A stretch of 64,000 nt of DNA, from the NCBI GenBank assembly GCA_018240015.1, contig JAFEGJ010000001.1, positions 364,250 to 428,249 on the forward strand. The letters run 5' to 3'. The notes below the pieces were generated by a model. The model was not told where the DNA came from. It did not search any database and saw nothing but the letters and a program-made list of their open reading frames with translations. Position numbers and translations under genes: made by a program. This stretch comes from Verrucomicrobiota bacterium (lineage in GTDB: Bacteria > Chlamydiota > Chlamydiia > Chlamydiales > Rhabdochlamydiaceae). Each line of letters begins with the position of its first letter. The stretch's first letter is position 1. This document shows positions 54,681-62,887 of the stretch, one piece after another.

Positions 54681-55087
54681 AAAAATACATCTCTTTAATA
54701 GCTCTATGGTTTCTTGCCGCCTGTAGTCAAAAAACGGAGACAACGACATTCCAAATTAAAACGCTCGAATCGAGCAACCAAAATACCCCTTTTTATGTCC
54801 TTTTTAAGGCGACTGATCTACCCCATTTTCTAACCGACGATTATAAAAAAATCGCCCATCAAAGAATGCTAGCCGATGACGATCCTACCAACTTGTGCTC
54901 AGTTTTTTTTATTCCGGGTGAGACAAAGACCATTACATTAGAAAACCCCGAGAATAAGGCGATCGGCGTCTATTTTGTTTTCACCCATCCAGGAGAAGAC
55001 TGGAAATACATCGCAAAAGAGGGTGAAGGTAGTAGCATCAAAATCATGGTGGGAGACAGCGAGATAAAAAGTGTAAGTTCTTTTTGA
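54677..55087 (+). CDS. tssJ: Type VI secretion outer-membrane lipoprotein TssJ
   Basis: Lipoprotein of 136 aa with lipobox ALWFLAAC (Cys about 16), anchoring the T6SS membrane complex to the outer membrane. The body follows the TssJ transthyretin-like pattern: PFYVLFKATDLPHFLTDDYK (about 39-58), a Pro-Gly element FFIPGETKTITLE (about 77) and IGVYFVFTHPGEDWKYIA (about 95). The size and the position directly after tssM, overlapping by four bases, agree with TssJ. The interacting partner is the C-terminal periplasmic domain of TssM. Confidence 0.82.
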   Translation: MKKYISLIALWFLAACSQKTETTTFQIKTLESSNQNTPFYVLFKATDLPHFLTDDYKKIAHQRMLADDDPTNLCSVFFIPGETKTITLENPENKAIGVYFVFTHPGEDWKYIAKEGEGSSIKIMVGDSEIKSVSSF

Positions 55088-55093
55088 GGTTCC

Positions 55094-56803
55094 TTGGAAA
55101 TCGAAAAGTTTCTCGATAGCTGGTGGTCAGATCCCCTCTCTCCAGAGATGGAAGAGTGGGTCGAAAAAACATACCAAGATCCTTTCTCTTTCTTTCAGTC
55201 GCTTGCGACTTTGCACAAAAAACAATCGCTTCAGCCTCCTAAAAGCGAGGTGGGACAGTCCTTCGATTTTTATCATGATTGTGTTCTACGCCATGTCGAA
55301 TCTAACAATGCTATCATATCTATCGATGAAAGCGGCTTTATTCAAACGTGGACCTATAAAAAGTTACACCGCGCAGTCAATTTTCAAGTGAAGGCGTGGT
55401 CGAAGGCAGGTGTTAAGCCTGGACAAGTGGTTGTCCTCACAATGGCTGTTGGCCTCCCCTTTTTTATTGCTCTACTTACGGCTCTGCGCATGGGTCTAAC
55501 ACTCTGTTATCTCGCCTCCTCATCGCCTTATTTAAGTCATAAACACCTGCTTTCTCTGATTGATCAGGTTCAGCCCGCTTACCACATCGCTCATAAAGAG
55601 GAAGCGTGGCACGCTTCGCTCAAGTGTGCCAAGATTGTGGTCGAGAATTTAGGAGAAGATGTAGAGGTTTACGACCCAGTTTCTTATGCCTATCCAGCAG
55701 ATCAGGTTATGCAGCTTTCAGTAGCCCTGCACCGTCAACTTCCTTTTACAATGGTTCCTTTAGATGCCCAAACAACCTATCTTAATGCCCTTCGAGATGG
55801 CATCGTTACTCTGCATTTAAAGCCAGGAGTAGCATGGGCTTCAACCTTCTCTTGCTCTTTACGCACGCAACCTTGCACAACGCTTATGGGGCTGCTCGGT
55901 GGAGCTACCCTGGTGCATATCGAAGAAAAAGCCTTTGAAAATGACCCTGATTTGCTCAAAAGCGAGAAACTCCATCTTTTAGGTGTCTCGCCCTCTTTAC
56001 AAAAATTTTTGTCGAAGCATCCTATTTCGTTTGGCAAGCAGCTCAAGGGGTATTATAAATCGACTTTTTCCTCCCTCTCTACATGGAATGTACTCGCACA
56101 TTTGAGCAAACTCGAAGATACACCGGCGTTTCACTGCTATTTCGATAACTCATATGGGGGTAGCATTTTGATTTCTAAGCCGTTTCCTGGTGATCTTAAT
56201 TTCTTTTTAAAGCCTGGCCTTGGGCTCTCATGGTACCTTATCGACTTGAATGGAAGCGAAGAGCCGACACTCAAAGGTTTGGGATATTTTAGCCCCCAGC
56301 TTACAACGGATGAGAACACGGAAAAACTGAGCAACTTCATTTTAGCGCAAGTAGATAAAAATATGATTCTCACCAGTTGTGTTGAGGCCTGCAAAGAGGG
56401 TGTGACTATACCGACAGAAAAAATAGAGAAAACCCTAACGCAGCTTTCCTTTGTAGAGGGGTGCGTCCTTCATGCCTTTCCTAAAATGGGAGAAATAGCC
56501 TCTTTCCAGACAATTCTGCTTGTATTTGTACATCCACTCAAAAACAATGTGCCCGAGAAAACAAAAGAGGAATGGACTCAATCTCTTCGGCATCAAATCA
56601 GCGAAGAAATTGGAGAGGCTTTTATCCCTGATCACATTGAATTTTACCCCTTAGTGCCTCCCAAAAAAGAGGGTGTTTTTGATCGCGATTGGTGCATTGA
56701 GCAGTATAGTAGTGGGAAGCTCTATAAGAAAAGAGAGTCGCAAGTTTACCAGCTTATTAGCGCGCTCAAGAAGTTAAGTCAAGAAACTCTCCATGTAACG
56801 TAA
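55094..56803 (+). CDS. ANL (acyl-CoA synthetase-like) protein with degenerate active site, in T6SS operon
   Basis: Protein of 569 aa starting at TTG six bases after tssJ (GAGG upstream). The N-terminal half has the acetyl-CoA-synthetase look: FDFYHDCVLRHVESNNAIIS (about 54), TWTYKKLHRAVNFQVKAWSK (about 85) and VKPGQVVVLTMAVGLPFFIA (about 105). The core motifs are eroded. The phosphate loop usually reading TSGTTG-x-PK is DAQTTYLNALRDG, the later YGxTE region is YFDNSYGGSILIS, and the C-terminal catalytic Lys motif is replaced by PPKKEGVFDRDW. It is therefore probably not a normal adenylating enzyme. Such a gene is not a standard T6SS component. Role unknown. Confidence 0.72.
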   Translation: MEIEKFLDSWWSDPLSPEMEEWVEKTYQDPFSFFQSLATLHKKQSLQPPKSEVGQSFDFYHDCVLRHVESNNAIISIDESGFIQTWTYKKLHRAVNFQVKAWSKAGVKPGQVVVLTMAVGLPFFIALLTALRMGLTLCYLASSSPYLSHKHLLSLIDQVQPAYHIAHKEEAWHASLKCAKIVVENLGEDVEVYDPVSYAYPADQVMQLSVALHRQLPFTMVPLDAQTTYLNALRDGIVTLHLKPGVAWASTFSCSLRTQPCTTLMGLLGGATLVHIEEKAFENDPDLLKSEKLHLLGVSPSLQKFLSKHPISFGKQLKGYYKSTFSSLSTWNVLAHLSKLEDTPAFHCYFDNSYGGSILISKPFPGDLNFFLKPGLGLSWYLIDLNGSEEPTLKGLGYFSPQLTTDENTEKLSNFILAQVDKNMILTSCVEACKEGVTIPTEKIEKTLTQLSFVEGCVLHAFPKMGEIASFQTILLVFVHPLKNNVPEKTKEEWTQSLRHQISEEIGEAFIPDHIEFYPLVPPKKEGVFDRDWCIEQYSSGKLYKKRESQVYQLISALKKLSQETLHVT

Positions 56804-56812
56804 GGAGTGTCT

Positions 56813-58084
56813 ATGCCCGGCACTGATAATCCATTGTTTCCTTTCCTTAATCCAACGAATGTATGCAAACCTGAACCAGATAACTTCAGTCCTATTTCAG
56901 ATATGGGGAATTATAGTTCGTTTCCTCAGCAACCGGTCTTTGGTTCAACTCGCTGCGCCGATTATATCTCAGTGCAAGTATATACAGAAATCCAAGGTCT
57001 TCTTTCCCATACTGATATTTTAAATGAAGCGAAGTTGGATCTGATTACTCAAATCCCTCCCAATAATTACGTTTTAAGTCCCTTTAATCAAGCGTTAGGG
57101 CCTAAGACGAATGAAGGTCTCATCGATTGGTATATCAAGAATTTCCTCCCCATCGCGGAAGGTTCGCATCAATACCTCTATGTTGACACGGTTGGCAAAA
57201 TTACCGTAGGAATGGGGACGAATCTTTCCGATCGTATGACCGTGTTCGAGTATAAAGACAACAAGACAAACAAGTTCCATTATGCTTCAAGTAACCCTGG
57301 CCGCAAAGGAGAAAAAGTCATCAAGTTCAATCCGCGTAACTTCCTTAATAACGAGGAATATAAAAGCGCTGTTCTCGATAAGGTCATGACGCTCATCAAG
57401 TCATTTTATGTTGGAAAGCCGCTCGACGTGAAAAGAGATAATTATGGGTATGCCTTAAAAGCCAGTCGCAAGCAACTAGAAGATGCGCTCACCTACCTTT
57501 GCCAGCGCATTATCGATGAACCTGGGAAAAAGGCTGCCGCTAAAAAAGCAAAAAAGCCCTACCATATTCCTGGACCTCAATCATATGTATCGGAGGACAA
57601 CTCTGTCCATGCAGATAAAGATGAGACGAATGCACTAGAGCGGGAATTTTTAGAAAAGATGATGCCAGGTTTGCACGCTCAAGTTCCTCAGTTTGCTAAG
57701 TATCCAGCAGGAGCTCAGCTAGCCGTCTTGGATATGGCTTATAATACGAACTTTTATCGATGGAAAACGGAGTATATGAAGACAAAAGGTGGACCTGTCA
57801 GGGTTGAACTCCATCCTTTTTATCGGGCGATCAATACCGATTGGGTTTCTTGGGACTCTGTTGCGTATGGAGCCAAAGATGAGGGGGGTTGTACCGTTGC
57901 CGATGTTGCGAAAAACTTCGTTAAAAACCAGGCAAAATGCGATAACTTTCTCTTTTGGCGAAAAAAAATAGGGCTTACCCGAAACATCGCTACACAGATT
58001 TTGCTCATTCTTGCCGATGAGTGGCAAGAGATGTATGAGTCCTCTTTTTTTCAGCGTTCTCCAGCGGAAAATACGACATTTTAA
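56813..58084 (+). CDS. T4-lysozyme-like (GH24) muramidase in T6SS operon, domain split by insertion
   Basis: Protein of 423 aa; the ATG at 56813 is preceded by AAGGAG at ideal spacing. After an approximately 100-residue N-terminal region without a signal peptide, IAEGSHQYLYVDTVGKITVG reproduces the catalytic triad of phage T4 lysozyme: Glu 116, Asp 125 and Thr 131, with the same 9- and 6-residue spacing as E11-D20-T26. An insertion of about 130 residues (including a Lys/Ala-rich linker, KKAAAKKAKKP) precedes the second lobe, QLAVLDMAYNTNFYRW (about 300). It likely cleaves peptidoglycan as a T6SS effector or spike-associated enzyme. Last gene before the broken F-box gene. Confidence 0.82.
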   Translation: MPGTDNPLFPFLNPTNVCKPEPDNFSPISDMGNYSSFPQQPVFGSTRCADYISVQVYTEIQGLLSHTDILNEAKLDLITQIPPNNYVLSPFNQALGPKTNEGLIDWYIKNFLPIAEGSHQYLYVDTVGKITVGMGTNLSDRMTVFEYKDNKTNKFHYASSNPGRKGEKVIKFNPRNFLNNEEYKSAVLDKVMTLIKSFYVGKPLDVKRDNYGYALKASRKQLEDALTYLCQRIIDEPGKKAAAKKAKKPYHIPGPQSYVSEDNSVHADKDETNALEREFLEKMMPGLHAQVPQFAKYPAGAQLAVLDMAYNTNFYRWKTEYMKTKGGPVRVELHPFYRAINTDWVSWDSVAYGAKDEGGCTVADVAKNFVKNQAKCDNFLFWRKKIGLTRNIATQILLILADEWQEMYESSFFQRSPAENTTF

Positions 58085-58096
58085 AGGAGCTGAAGT

Positions 58097-59019
58097 ATGG
58101 CACTTAAAGTTAATCCTGCTGTTTCACAAGAATGGAAGGGGTTTTTTGGAAGAGATAAAGATCTAATTCCTCTAGATGTCATTATGTTAATTTTTAGGAG
58201 ATTGAAGGCCTTAGATTTAGGAAGATGTGCTGCGGTTTGCAGACAGTGGCACGCTCTTGCTAATGGCCAACAACTCTGGGATGCGCTTAATGATCGCGTA
58301 ATTTCTAAGGCTTTTAATAAAAAAAAGTGGGAGAAATATTGCGGAAAAATAGACGACCCTTTGCCGCTCCTTCGGAGCTTTCATTAAACTCGGCAGAATG
58401 CCTTCGAGCAACTGGGGAAAACACACTTTCTAGTCTATATATCCGATAAGGTCGATGGGAAAGATTTAACGATCAAAAGTGTGGAGCCTCTTGTAAAGGC
58501 ACCAAAAATGGGGGATTTAGCACCAAATATCGGAACTTATTTTATGCAGCCATGGATAAGTATGGTGAAGAAAAGGCTTCGTCCCCTTGCTGGCTTTGGA
58601 TAACAATAGATGTTCTTCCAGGTAGCCGCAGCAAGCCTTACGACGAACAAGTAAAAATGGTCCGAGCCCTCAAAGGCTATGATATTCCGAAACTCCGAGA
58701 AGTGGTCATAGCAACGCTCATGCAATATGTCGATAAAGGCGAGCGGGCACTTGGTGATAACCCTTTGACATTTACACGATGTGAAGAGGAATGCGAGGAT
58801 CCCGTTGAGGAAAAAAACTACCATGTATGTGCAGGTGGCTTTCAACAAAAAGACGGCTTTCGTATCGGTATTTATGCCAAAGATGGCGATGCTGTAGGAA
58901 TGGCTGCTATGAAAAGATTTTTCCCAGAGGATGCTATTCTTTCGGGTATCCAGCAAAAAGACGCAGCTGCAAAGACCCCCGATTTGCTCCTAAACTCCGA
59001 TAACCCAAATAGGAGTTAG
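58097..59019 (+). pseudogene. Disrupted F-box protein gene (stop codon plus frameshift)
   Basis: The first 96 codons encode a good F-box (IPLDVIMLIFRRLKALDLGR, CAAVCRQWHALANGQQLWDA, about residues 25-65). At 58385 a TAA interrupts. The same frame then continues with meaningful protein (FEQLGKTHFLVYISDKVDGK, then LTIKSVEPLVKAPKMGD), and near 58510-58525 (beside a G5 run) the coding frame shifts. From there the other frame continues TKYRNLFYAAMDKYGEEKAS, ITIDVLPGSRSKPYDEQVKM and LTFTRCEEECEDP to 59019. Together these match the body of chlamydial F-box proteins I recall. The gene is thus a host-ubiquitin-directed effector in decay, or contains errors. Its end overlaps tssG. Confidence 0.78.
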
Positions 59020-59827
59020 CAGAAAGACGAGCCTCTTCTTGGCAGTTTTTGACGATGAGATTGATCTGGGTATAGATATTGGCCCGGTGAATGAGGGGAA
59101 AGATGAGTTCTTTTAATCGCTGCAAGGCTTCAATGGGCCAAGGAATCTCCATGCCACTGTCCATGCTTTCGGAAGTCAAAATGATCTTAAAGCTGGAAAC
59201 TGTCAGCTTCTGGCTTTTTCCTAAATAAGATTCTTTGCCAAGAGCAGTCACTCCCAAAATCATCGAAGAACTCAAAACGCGCAGAACGCGGGGAAACTTA
59301 TAGACCTCTACTTTCAACTCAGGGAAGCACAGCTGCAAAAGCAAGCAGAGGGTGCTAGTGCTATTCAAAGCCAGTAGGCTCAGGTACTGACGCAAGGTGT
59401 TTTCCCAATTCGAAAAAAACCACCCATTTTCCTCTGGAAGGCCCATGGAAAGAGCAGTCATAATCAGATGGTGATCAAAGAAACTGAGGAAACGGGTAAG
59501 CAGCTCGGGATCTACAGCTCCGCTATCCATTTTTTTTCGAAAATAGGAGGGAAGCGGCGAGTTGGCCGTTAAGAGTCCTAAATTCACTAAGATGGTGACT
59601 TTAGGATACGCATCTTCTGAAAATGCAATATCTTCAAAAAGAGAAGGGGCAGATGAGAGGCTGGGATTCGATACAAAATGGATATCTTTAGACTTATATC
59701 CCAAGGAATGGAGCAGCTTTAATAAAGGGGCAGCCTCGAAGTGGCGGATTTTCTCTTTAATGCGCCGTTGTATCTGTGTTAAAGCGGGTTCTGTTGCAAG
59801 CTGCTGAGGGACGCTCTGGGCTACCAT
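58934..59827 (-). CDS. tssG: Type VI secretion baseplate protein TssG (VasB/ImpH-like)
   Basis: Protein of 297 aa, slightly shorter than typical TssG (about 330). Family-like elements are FEAAPLLKLLHSLGY near the N-terminus, LPSYFRKKMDSGAVDPELLT then FLSFFDHHLIMTAL (about 95-120), and near the C-terminus TALGKESYLGKSQKLTVS (about 195) with a Phe/Leu-rich wedge segment. It partners with TssF in the baseplate wedge. It is the last gene of the - strand T6SS arm, overlapping tssA by seven bases and running into the F-box remnant on the other strand. Confidence 0.75.
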   Translation of the reverse strand: MVAQSVPQQLATEPALTQIQRRIKEKIRHFEAAPLLKLLHSLGYKSKDIHFVSNPSLSSAPSLFEDIAFSEDAYPKVTILVNLGLLTANSPLPSYFRKKMDSGAVDPELLTRFLSFFDHHLIMTALSMGLPEENGWFFSNWENTLRQYLSLLALNSTSTLCLLLQLCFPELKVEVYKFPRVLRVLSSSMILGVTALGKESYLGKSQKLTVSSFKIILTSESMDSGMEIPWPIEALQRLKELIFPLIHRANIYTQINLIVKNCQEEARLSANSYLGYRSLGANRGSLQLRLFAGYPKE

Positions 59828-60774
59828 TCCACAAACTGATCAATATCGGTTTTATATAGCTTTCCTAAGGACTTCCATTGGAGAGATTCCTGGTTTTGCC
59901 ATTCATCGGATAGAGCGCCGATATGCTTCGCTAAAAGTGCGAGGAATCCAGTAAATATCTGAGGGAAATAATGGCACGGATCAAAATGCTCAATTTGATG
60001 AGAAATGTCTTGCGCGACCATAGCTGCTTTGAAGAATTGCTTCTTTTCGACAAGTTGCTCAAAAATTTTGAGCTTGAGTAAGAGATCCTGCATAGCTTGC
60101 GATTCCCAGGGGCTAGGTGTTGCGGCAGCAACAGGTTCCTGGGCTTTTTCTTCCGGCACACTTGTCGCTTCTGCAATATTTTCTGAAGTGGGGGGAGTAT
60201 CTGGCTTTTCAGGAAAGATAAATGGATGCAAATCTTCGATTCTTTTCACCAAATGAGTCACCCGCTCTTTAGTAGGAGATCGGCTCCATTTTTCATAGAA
60301 AAAGTCCTGAAAGCCCCTCGAGGTCTCTAAGAGATGACCAAATTCTTTTTCCGAGAGAGCAATCGACTGTTCCCAAAGAGGAAATTCTTTTCCTTCTTTC
60401 GCCTGTTTTTCTGCGTATTTGAGTTTGTCGAGGATGTGAGCAAAAAACCAGCTCAAACTATTTTCAACTTGCCTGTCTTTGCGAACAGCCGGCTGAAGAT
60501 GATCCCAATGTTTTTCTAACAGAGAAGACAAAATAGGAAGCGTCGTTGAAAAGCTTTTGACACCTTCTTCTAGAAAATGGGTATAGAGATAATAGACGAT
60601 GAGGCGAATATCGAAACTCCCTTCAACGAGAAGGGGCTGGATTAGCTCAGCTGCACCATCCATTTCTTCTTTTTCAACTAGTTCTGCAATTTTATCGAAG
60701 TGTTGTTGAGAAATGTCTTTCTGGCTTGGCTGCCCCTTTTGCATCGTTTGTTGCAGCAGGCTTAAATCTACCAT
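59821..60774 (-). CDS. tssA: Type VI secretion protein TssA-like (ImpA N-terminal domain)
   Basis: Protein of 317 aa. The N-terminal part has the ImpA_N look: DIRLIVYYLYTHFLEEGVKS, LLEKHWDHLQPAVRKDRQVE (about 85) and SLSWFFAHILDKL. A Pro/Glu/Ala-rich linker (about 195-225) leads to a C-terminal helical domain with FEQLVEKKQFFKAAMVAQDI and the TssA-type FDPCHYFPQIFTGFLAL (about 272). TssA caps and primes sheath polymerisation. It is shorter than many TssA proteins, so it would be a short-form subtype. Lies between the DUF4304 gene and tssG in the same operon. Confidence 0.75.
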   Translation of the reverse strand: MVDLSLLQQTMQKGQPSQKDISQQHFDKIAELVEKEEMDGAAELIQPLLVEGSFDIRLIVYYLYTHFLEEGVKSFSTTLPILSSLLEKHWDHLQPAVRKDRQVENSLSWFFAHILDKLKYAEKQAKEGKEFPLWEQSIALSEKEFGHLLETSRGFQDFFYEKWSRSPTKERVTHLVKRIEDLHPFIFPEKPDTPPTSENIAEATSVPEEKAQEPVAAATPSPWESQAMQDLLLKLKIFEQLVEKKQFFKAAMVAQDISHQIEHFDPCHYFPQIFTGFLALLAKHIGALSDEWQNQESLQWKSLGKLYKTDIDQFVEW

Positions 60775-60792
60775 AAGATCGTCCTTTAGAGG

Positions 60793-61254
60793 CTAGGGTG
60801 TCTTAGAAATTAGGCGCTCTAATTCTTTATCAACAGCAGGAAGCAGGTGAAGGTGCCCTGCTTGTGCGCTATGTTGAATATCTTCGAGTGTGGAAACGCT
60901 TTTAGAATAAGGAAGGATAAACTGAGTAAATAGTGTTTCAATTCCTTGTTCGCGCTTTGCATTGTCCATAATGGTTTCTAAGTTCAGATACCTATCAAAC
61001 TCGGGAGGCTGCTGTCTAAATATTTGGCCCATATCTTTTTTTACTAAATCTTTACCTATAGAATATGTTCGTCCAAATATACCTTTGATGAAGGTTTTTA
61101 AGTTTAAATGGTAAAAATTACCAAAATTTGATTTTTGAAGATCCATAATAAATAGGCAATCCTCAGATTCCTTGCACCAACCATTAAAAGCAGACGTAAA
61201 GCCATGATTTTCTGCTATCTTCTTAAATAAATTTTTAAACTCCTTATTATCCAT
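60793..61254 (-). CDS. DUF4304-like small protein, candidate immunity protein
   Basis: Soluble 153-aa protein. The N-terminal half follows the DUF4304 pattern: a helix, then GFTSAFNGWCKESEDCLFIM and DLQKSNFGNFYHLNLKTFI (the characteristic Q-K-S then an Asn-Leu strand). DUF4304 proteins often lie beside polymorphic toxins and are regarded as immunity proteins. Here it lies one base downstream of a PAAR-nuclease gene, on the same strand, so it is the obvious candidate to neutralise that toxin. It has no signal peptide, as expected against a cytosolic nuclease. Confidence 0.7.
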   Translation of the reverse strand: MDNKEFKNLFKKIAENHGFTSAFNGWCKESEDCLFIMDLQKSNFGNFYHLNLKTFIKGIFGRTYSIGKDLVKKDMGQIFRQQPPEFDRYLNLETIMDNAKREQGIETLFTQFILPYSKSVSTLEDIQHSAQAGHLHLLPAVDKELERLISKTP

Positions 61255-61255
61255 A

Positions 61256-62050
61256 TTAATAAGTATCTAGGACTCCTTTTATATCCATTCCTTTATATTC
61301 TTCCATTCCTTTGAGCTCTTTAATGTACCCTTCTAATTGCTTTTGACCTGCTTTAATTGCCCTAGGATTATTTGGTTTGAGCTCGTATACTATACCATTT
61401 TTCGAATCAAAACAATCAATTCTTTTGCCACTTCCTTTTAAGTAAAATTCCTTATGAATATTTGCAGGATCTGCATTACGCTCGGCTAATTTATAGGCTG
61501 CATGCTCTTGCTGGCCACGCTTCAAGCTCGATTTAGTCCATGAACTTTTAGCGGCCTGTTTAGCAGCAGCAAGTTTTTCGGCTTCGGAGAGGGCCTTTGC
61601 TCCTTTCCTAAACTTAGATAGTTTAGAAAGAATTTTTAAGCCTTTAAGGAATTTTAGAGGACGAAGCCAAGGAAGTAGTGTGACGATGTCAAAGAGTAAC
61701 TCACCGATAGGAAAGGCTTCATCATGTTTAGCAGTACTTTGACCAGGAGAGGAGACTGAAATGAGCCCCCCTTTAGCGCACAGAAATTTACATCCAGCTC
61801 CTAAAGCTGTAACCCCATCCAGTTCTACTATGCCTTGGCCAGGATCTAGCACTTTGACAGAAGGGACGCAAGGGACGGGAGCCGATGGAATCACGGTGCA
61901 CTGGCCGCCAGGTGGGGGGAACATAAAGTTCGTCTTATTTGCAATCTTTTTAGTACCTCCTGTCGTCGAAGAAGAGGTTACTTTTAATTGCAACTTTGAA
62001 GTGCAAAAAGGGCAGCTAAAGCTTGTGTCTTCAGAGGTTAGTTCACCCAT
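61256..62050 (-). CDS. PAAR-like spike protein with C-terminal PD-(D/E)XK nuclease toxin domain
   Basis: Protein of 264 aa. The N-terminal part (about 10-105) resembles DUF4280/PAAR-like proteins: a Cys pair, FSCPFCTSKL, FMFPPPGGQC, PCVPSVKVLDPGQ, a further Cys pair (GCKFLCAKGGLISVS) and SPGQ. A hydrophobic stretch (about 113-145; GELLFDIVTLLPWLRPL) may aid membrane passage. The C-terminal domain (about 175-264) has a restriction-endonuclease-like core, GKRIDCFDSKNGIVYELKP (Asp 212, Glu 223-Leu-Lys 225), then Gln 238 in KAGQKQLEGY. This is the pattern of secreted REase-fold polymorphic toxins. Predicted T6SS DNase (or RNase) effector. Confidence 0.78.
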   Translation of the reverse strand: MGELTSEDTSFSCPFCTSKLQLKVTSSSTTGGTKKIANKTNFMFPPPGGQCTVIPSAPVPCVPSVKVLDPGQGIVELDGVTALGAGCKFLCAKGGLISVSSPGQSTAKHDEAFPIGELLFDIVTLLPWLRPLKFLKGLKILSKLSKFRKGAKALSEAEKLAAAKQAAKSSWTKSSLKRGQQEHAAYKLAERNADPANIHKEFYLKGSGKRIDCFDSKNGIVYELKPNNPRAIKAGQKQLEGYIKELKGMEEYKGMDIKGVLDTY

Positions 62051-62077
62051 AAAGAAAGCTCCTTCAAATTAACACCT

Positions 62078-62815
62078 TTATTTGCGAAAGAACGCTAAAC
62101 ATTCATCTGTCCACTCTCGAGGAAATTCACCAAATAGTGTCGCAGGATCAGGAGGAGGAAAGCAGGAGCGGCAATAGCCTCGATTCTCTTCAAAATCAAA
62201 CACCGCATGAAATTGGTGGTCGATCAGCAAACCAGCTTTCAGTCCGTCTAAAGACCAAACGATTTCAAATAGGTGTTTTTTTTCGGGTTCAACCAAGTCT
62301 GCCGTATTGTAAATATGAACGGCGTCGAGAACGGAAAACTCTTCTCCTTCGATGCCAGCATAAAAGTAAGCAACCTCTCCATCATCCAAAAACATGGCGT
62401 AGTAATCAGACACCGGCGAAGAAGATAACCGCTCTACTTTCCCCACTTTACTTTCTTCTTGGATGTGAGAATTTGGGTCTATCTGTAGCTCTTTCTCAGG
62501 AGGAGAGATTGTCGATAGATCCGTTACTGCTTTTTTGGGTCCAAGAGGGGGAAGCCCTTGATCAACGCGTTCTTTTTGCATCTTCATTACGTCGTCATAG
62601 GATAGTTTTGGCGGCATAACAGGTTCTCTTATTTTTTTTGTGTATTTTAATTTGGGTGATATGGTTTTTTGACTAGATAAAGTCGTAGATAAATACCGCT
62701 TCGCCAGAAAATCGATCTGGGATTGGCGCAAATATGTCGAGGAGTAGGATTTATGGTGTGCAAAGTTTACGAAGCTTGTTCGAGAGTAGGTCAAAAGAAC
62801 CCTCATCGACAGCAT
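62078..62815 (-). CDS. DUF2251-like protein in T6SS operon
   Basis: Protein of up to 245 aa. The start at 62815 has GGAG eight bases upstream; an alternative ATG at 62617 would remove a basic Ser/Thr-rich N-terminus of uncertain meaning. The C-terminal half looks like DUF2251: YYAMFLDDGEVAYFYAGIEG (about 137), VLDAVHIYNTADLV, FEIVWSLDGLKAGLLIDHQF and HAVFDFEENRGYCRSCFPPP. DUF2251 proteins are small, of unknown function, and common near toxins. It could be an accessory or immunity factor for the neighbouring PAAR-nuclease, or a second effector. Confidence 0.65.
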   Translation of the reverse strand: MLSMRVLLTYSRTSFVNFAHHKSYSSTYLRQSQIDFLAKRYLSTTLSSQKTISPKLKYTKKIREPVMPPKLSYDDVMKMQKERVDQGLPPLGPKKAVTDLSTISPPEKELQIDPNSHIQEESKVGKVERLSSSPVSDYYAMFLDDGEVAYFYAGIEGEEFSVLDAVHIYNTADLVEPEKKHLFEIVWSLDGLKAGLLIDHQFHAVFDFEENRGYCRSCFPPPDPATLFGEFPREWTDECLAFFRK

Positions 62816-62887
62816 GATCAAGGCTCCAAGAGTGTTAATTTGGAGACCAAGTTACACCTTGAAACCTTAATAGAAAAGAATAATTTT

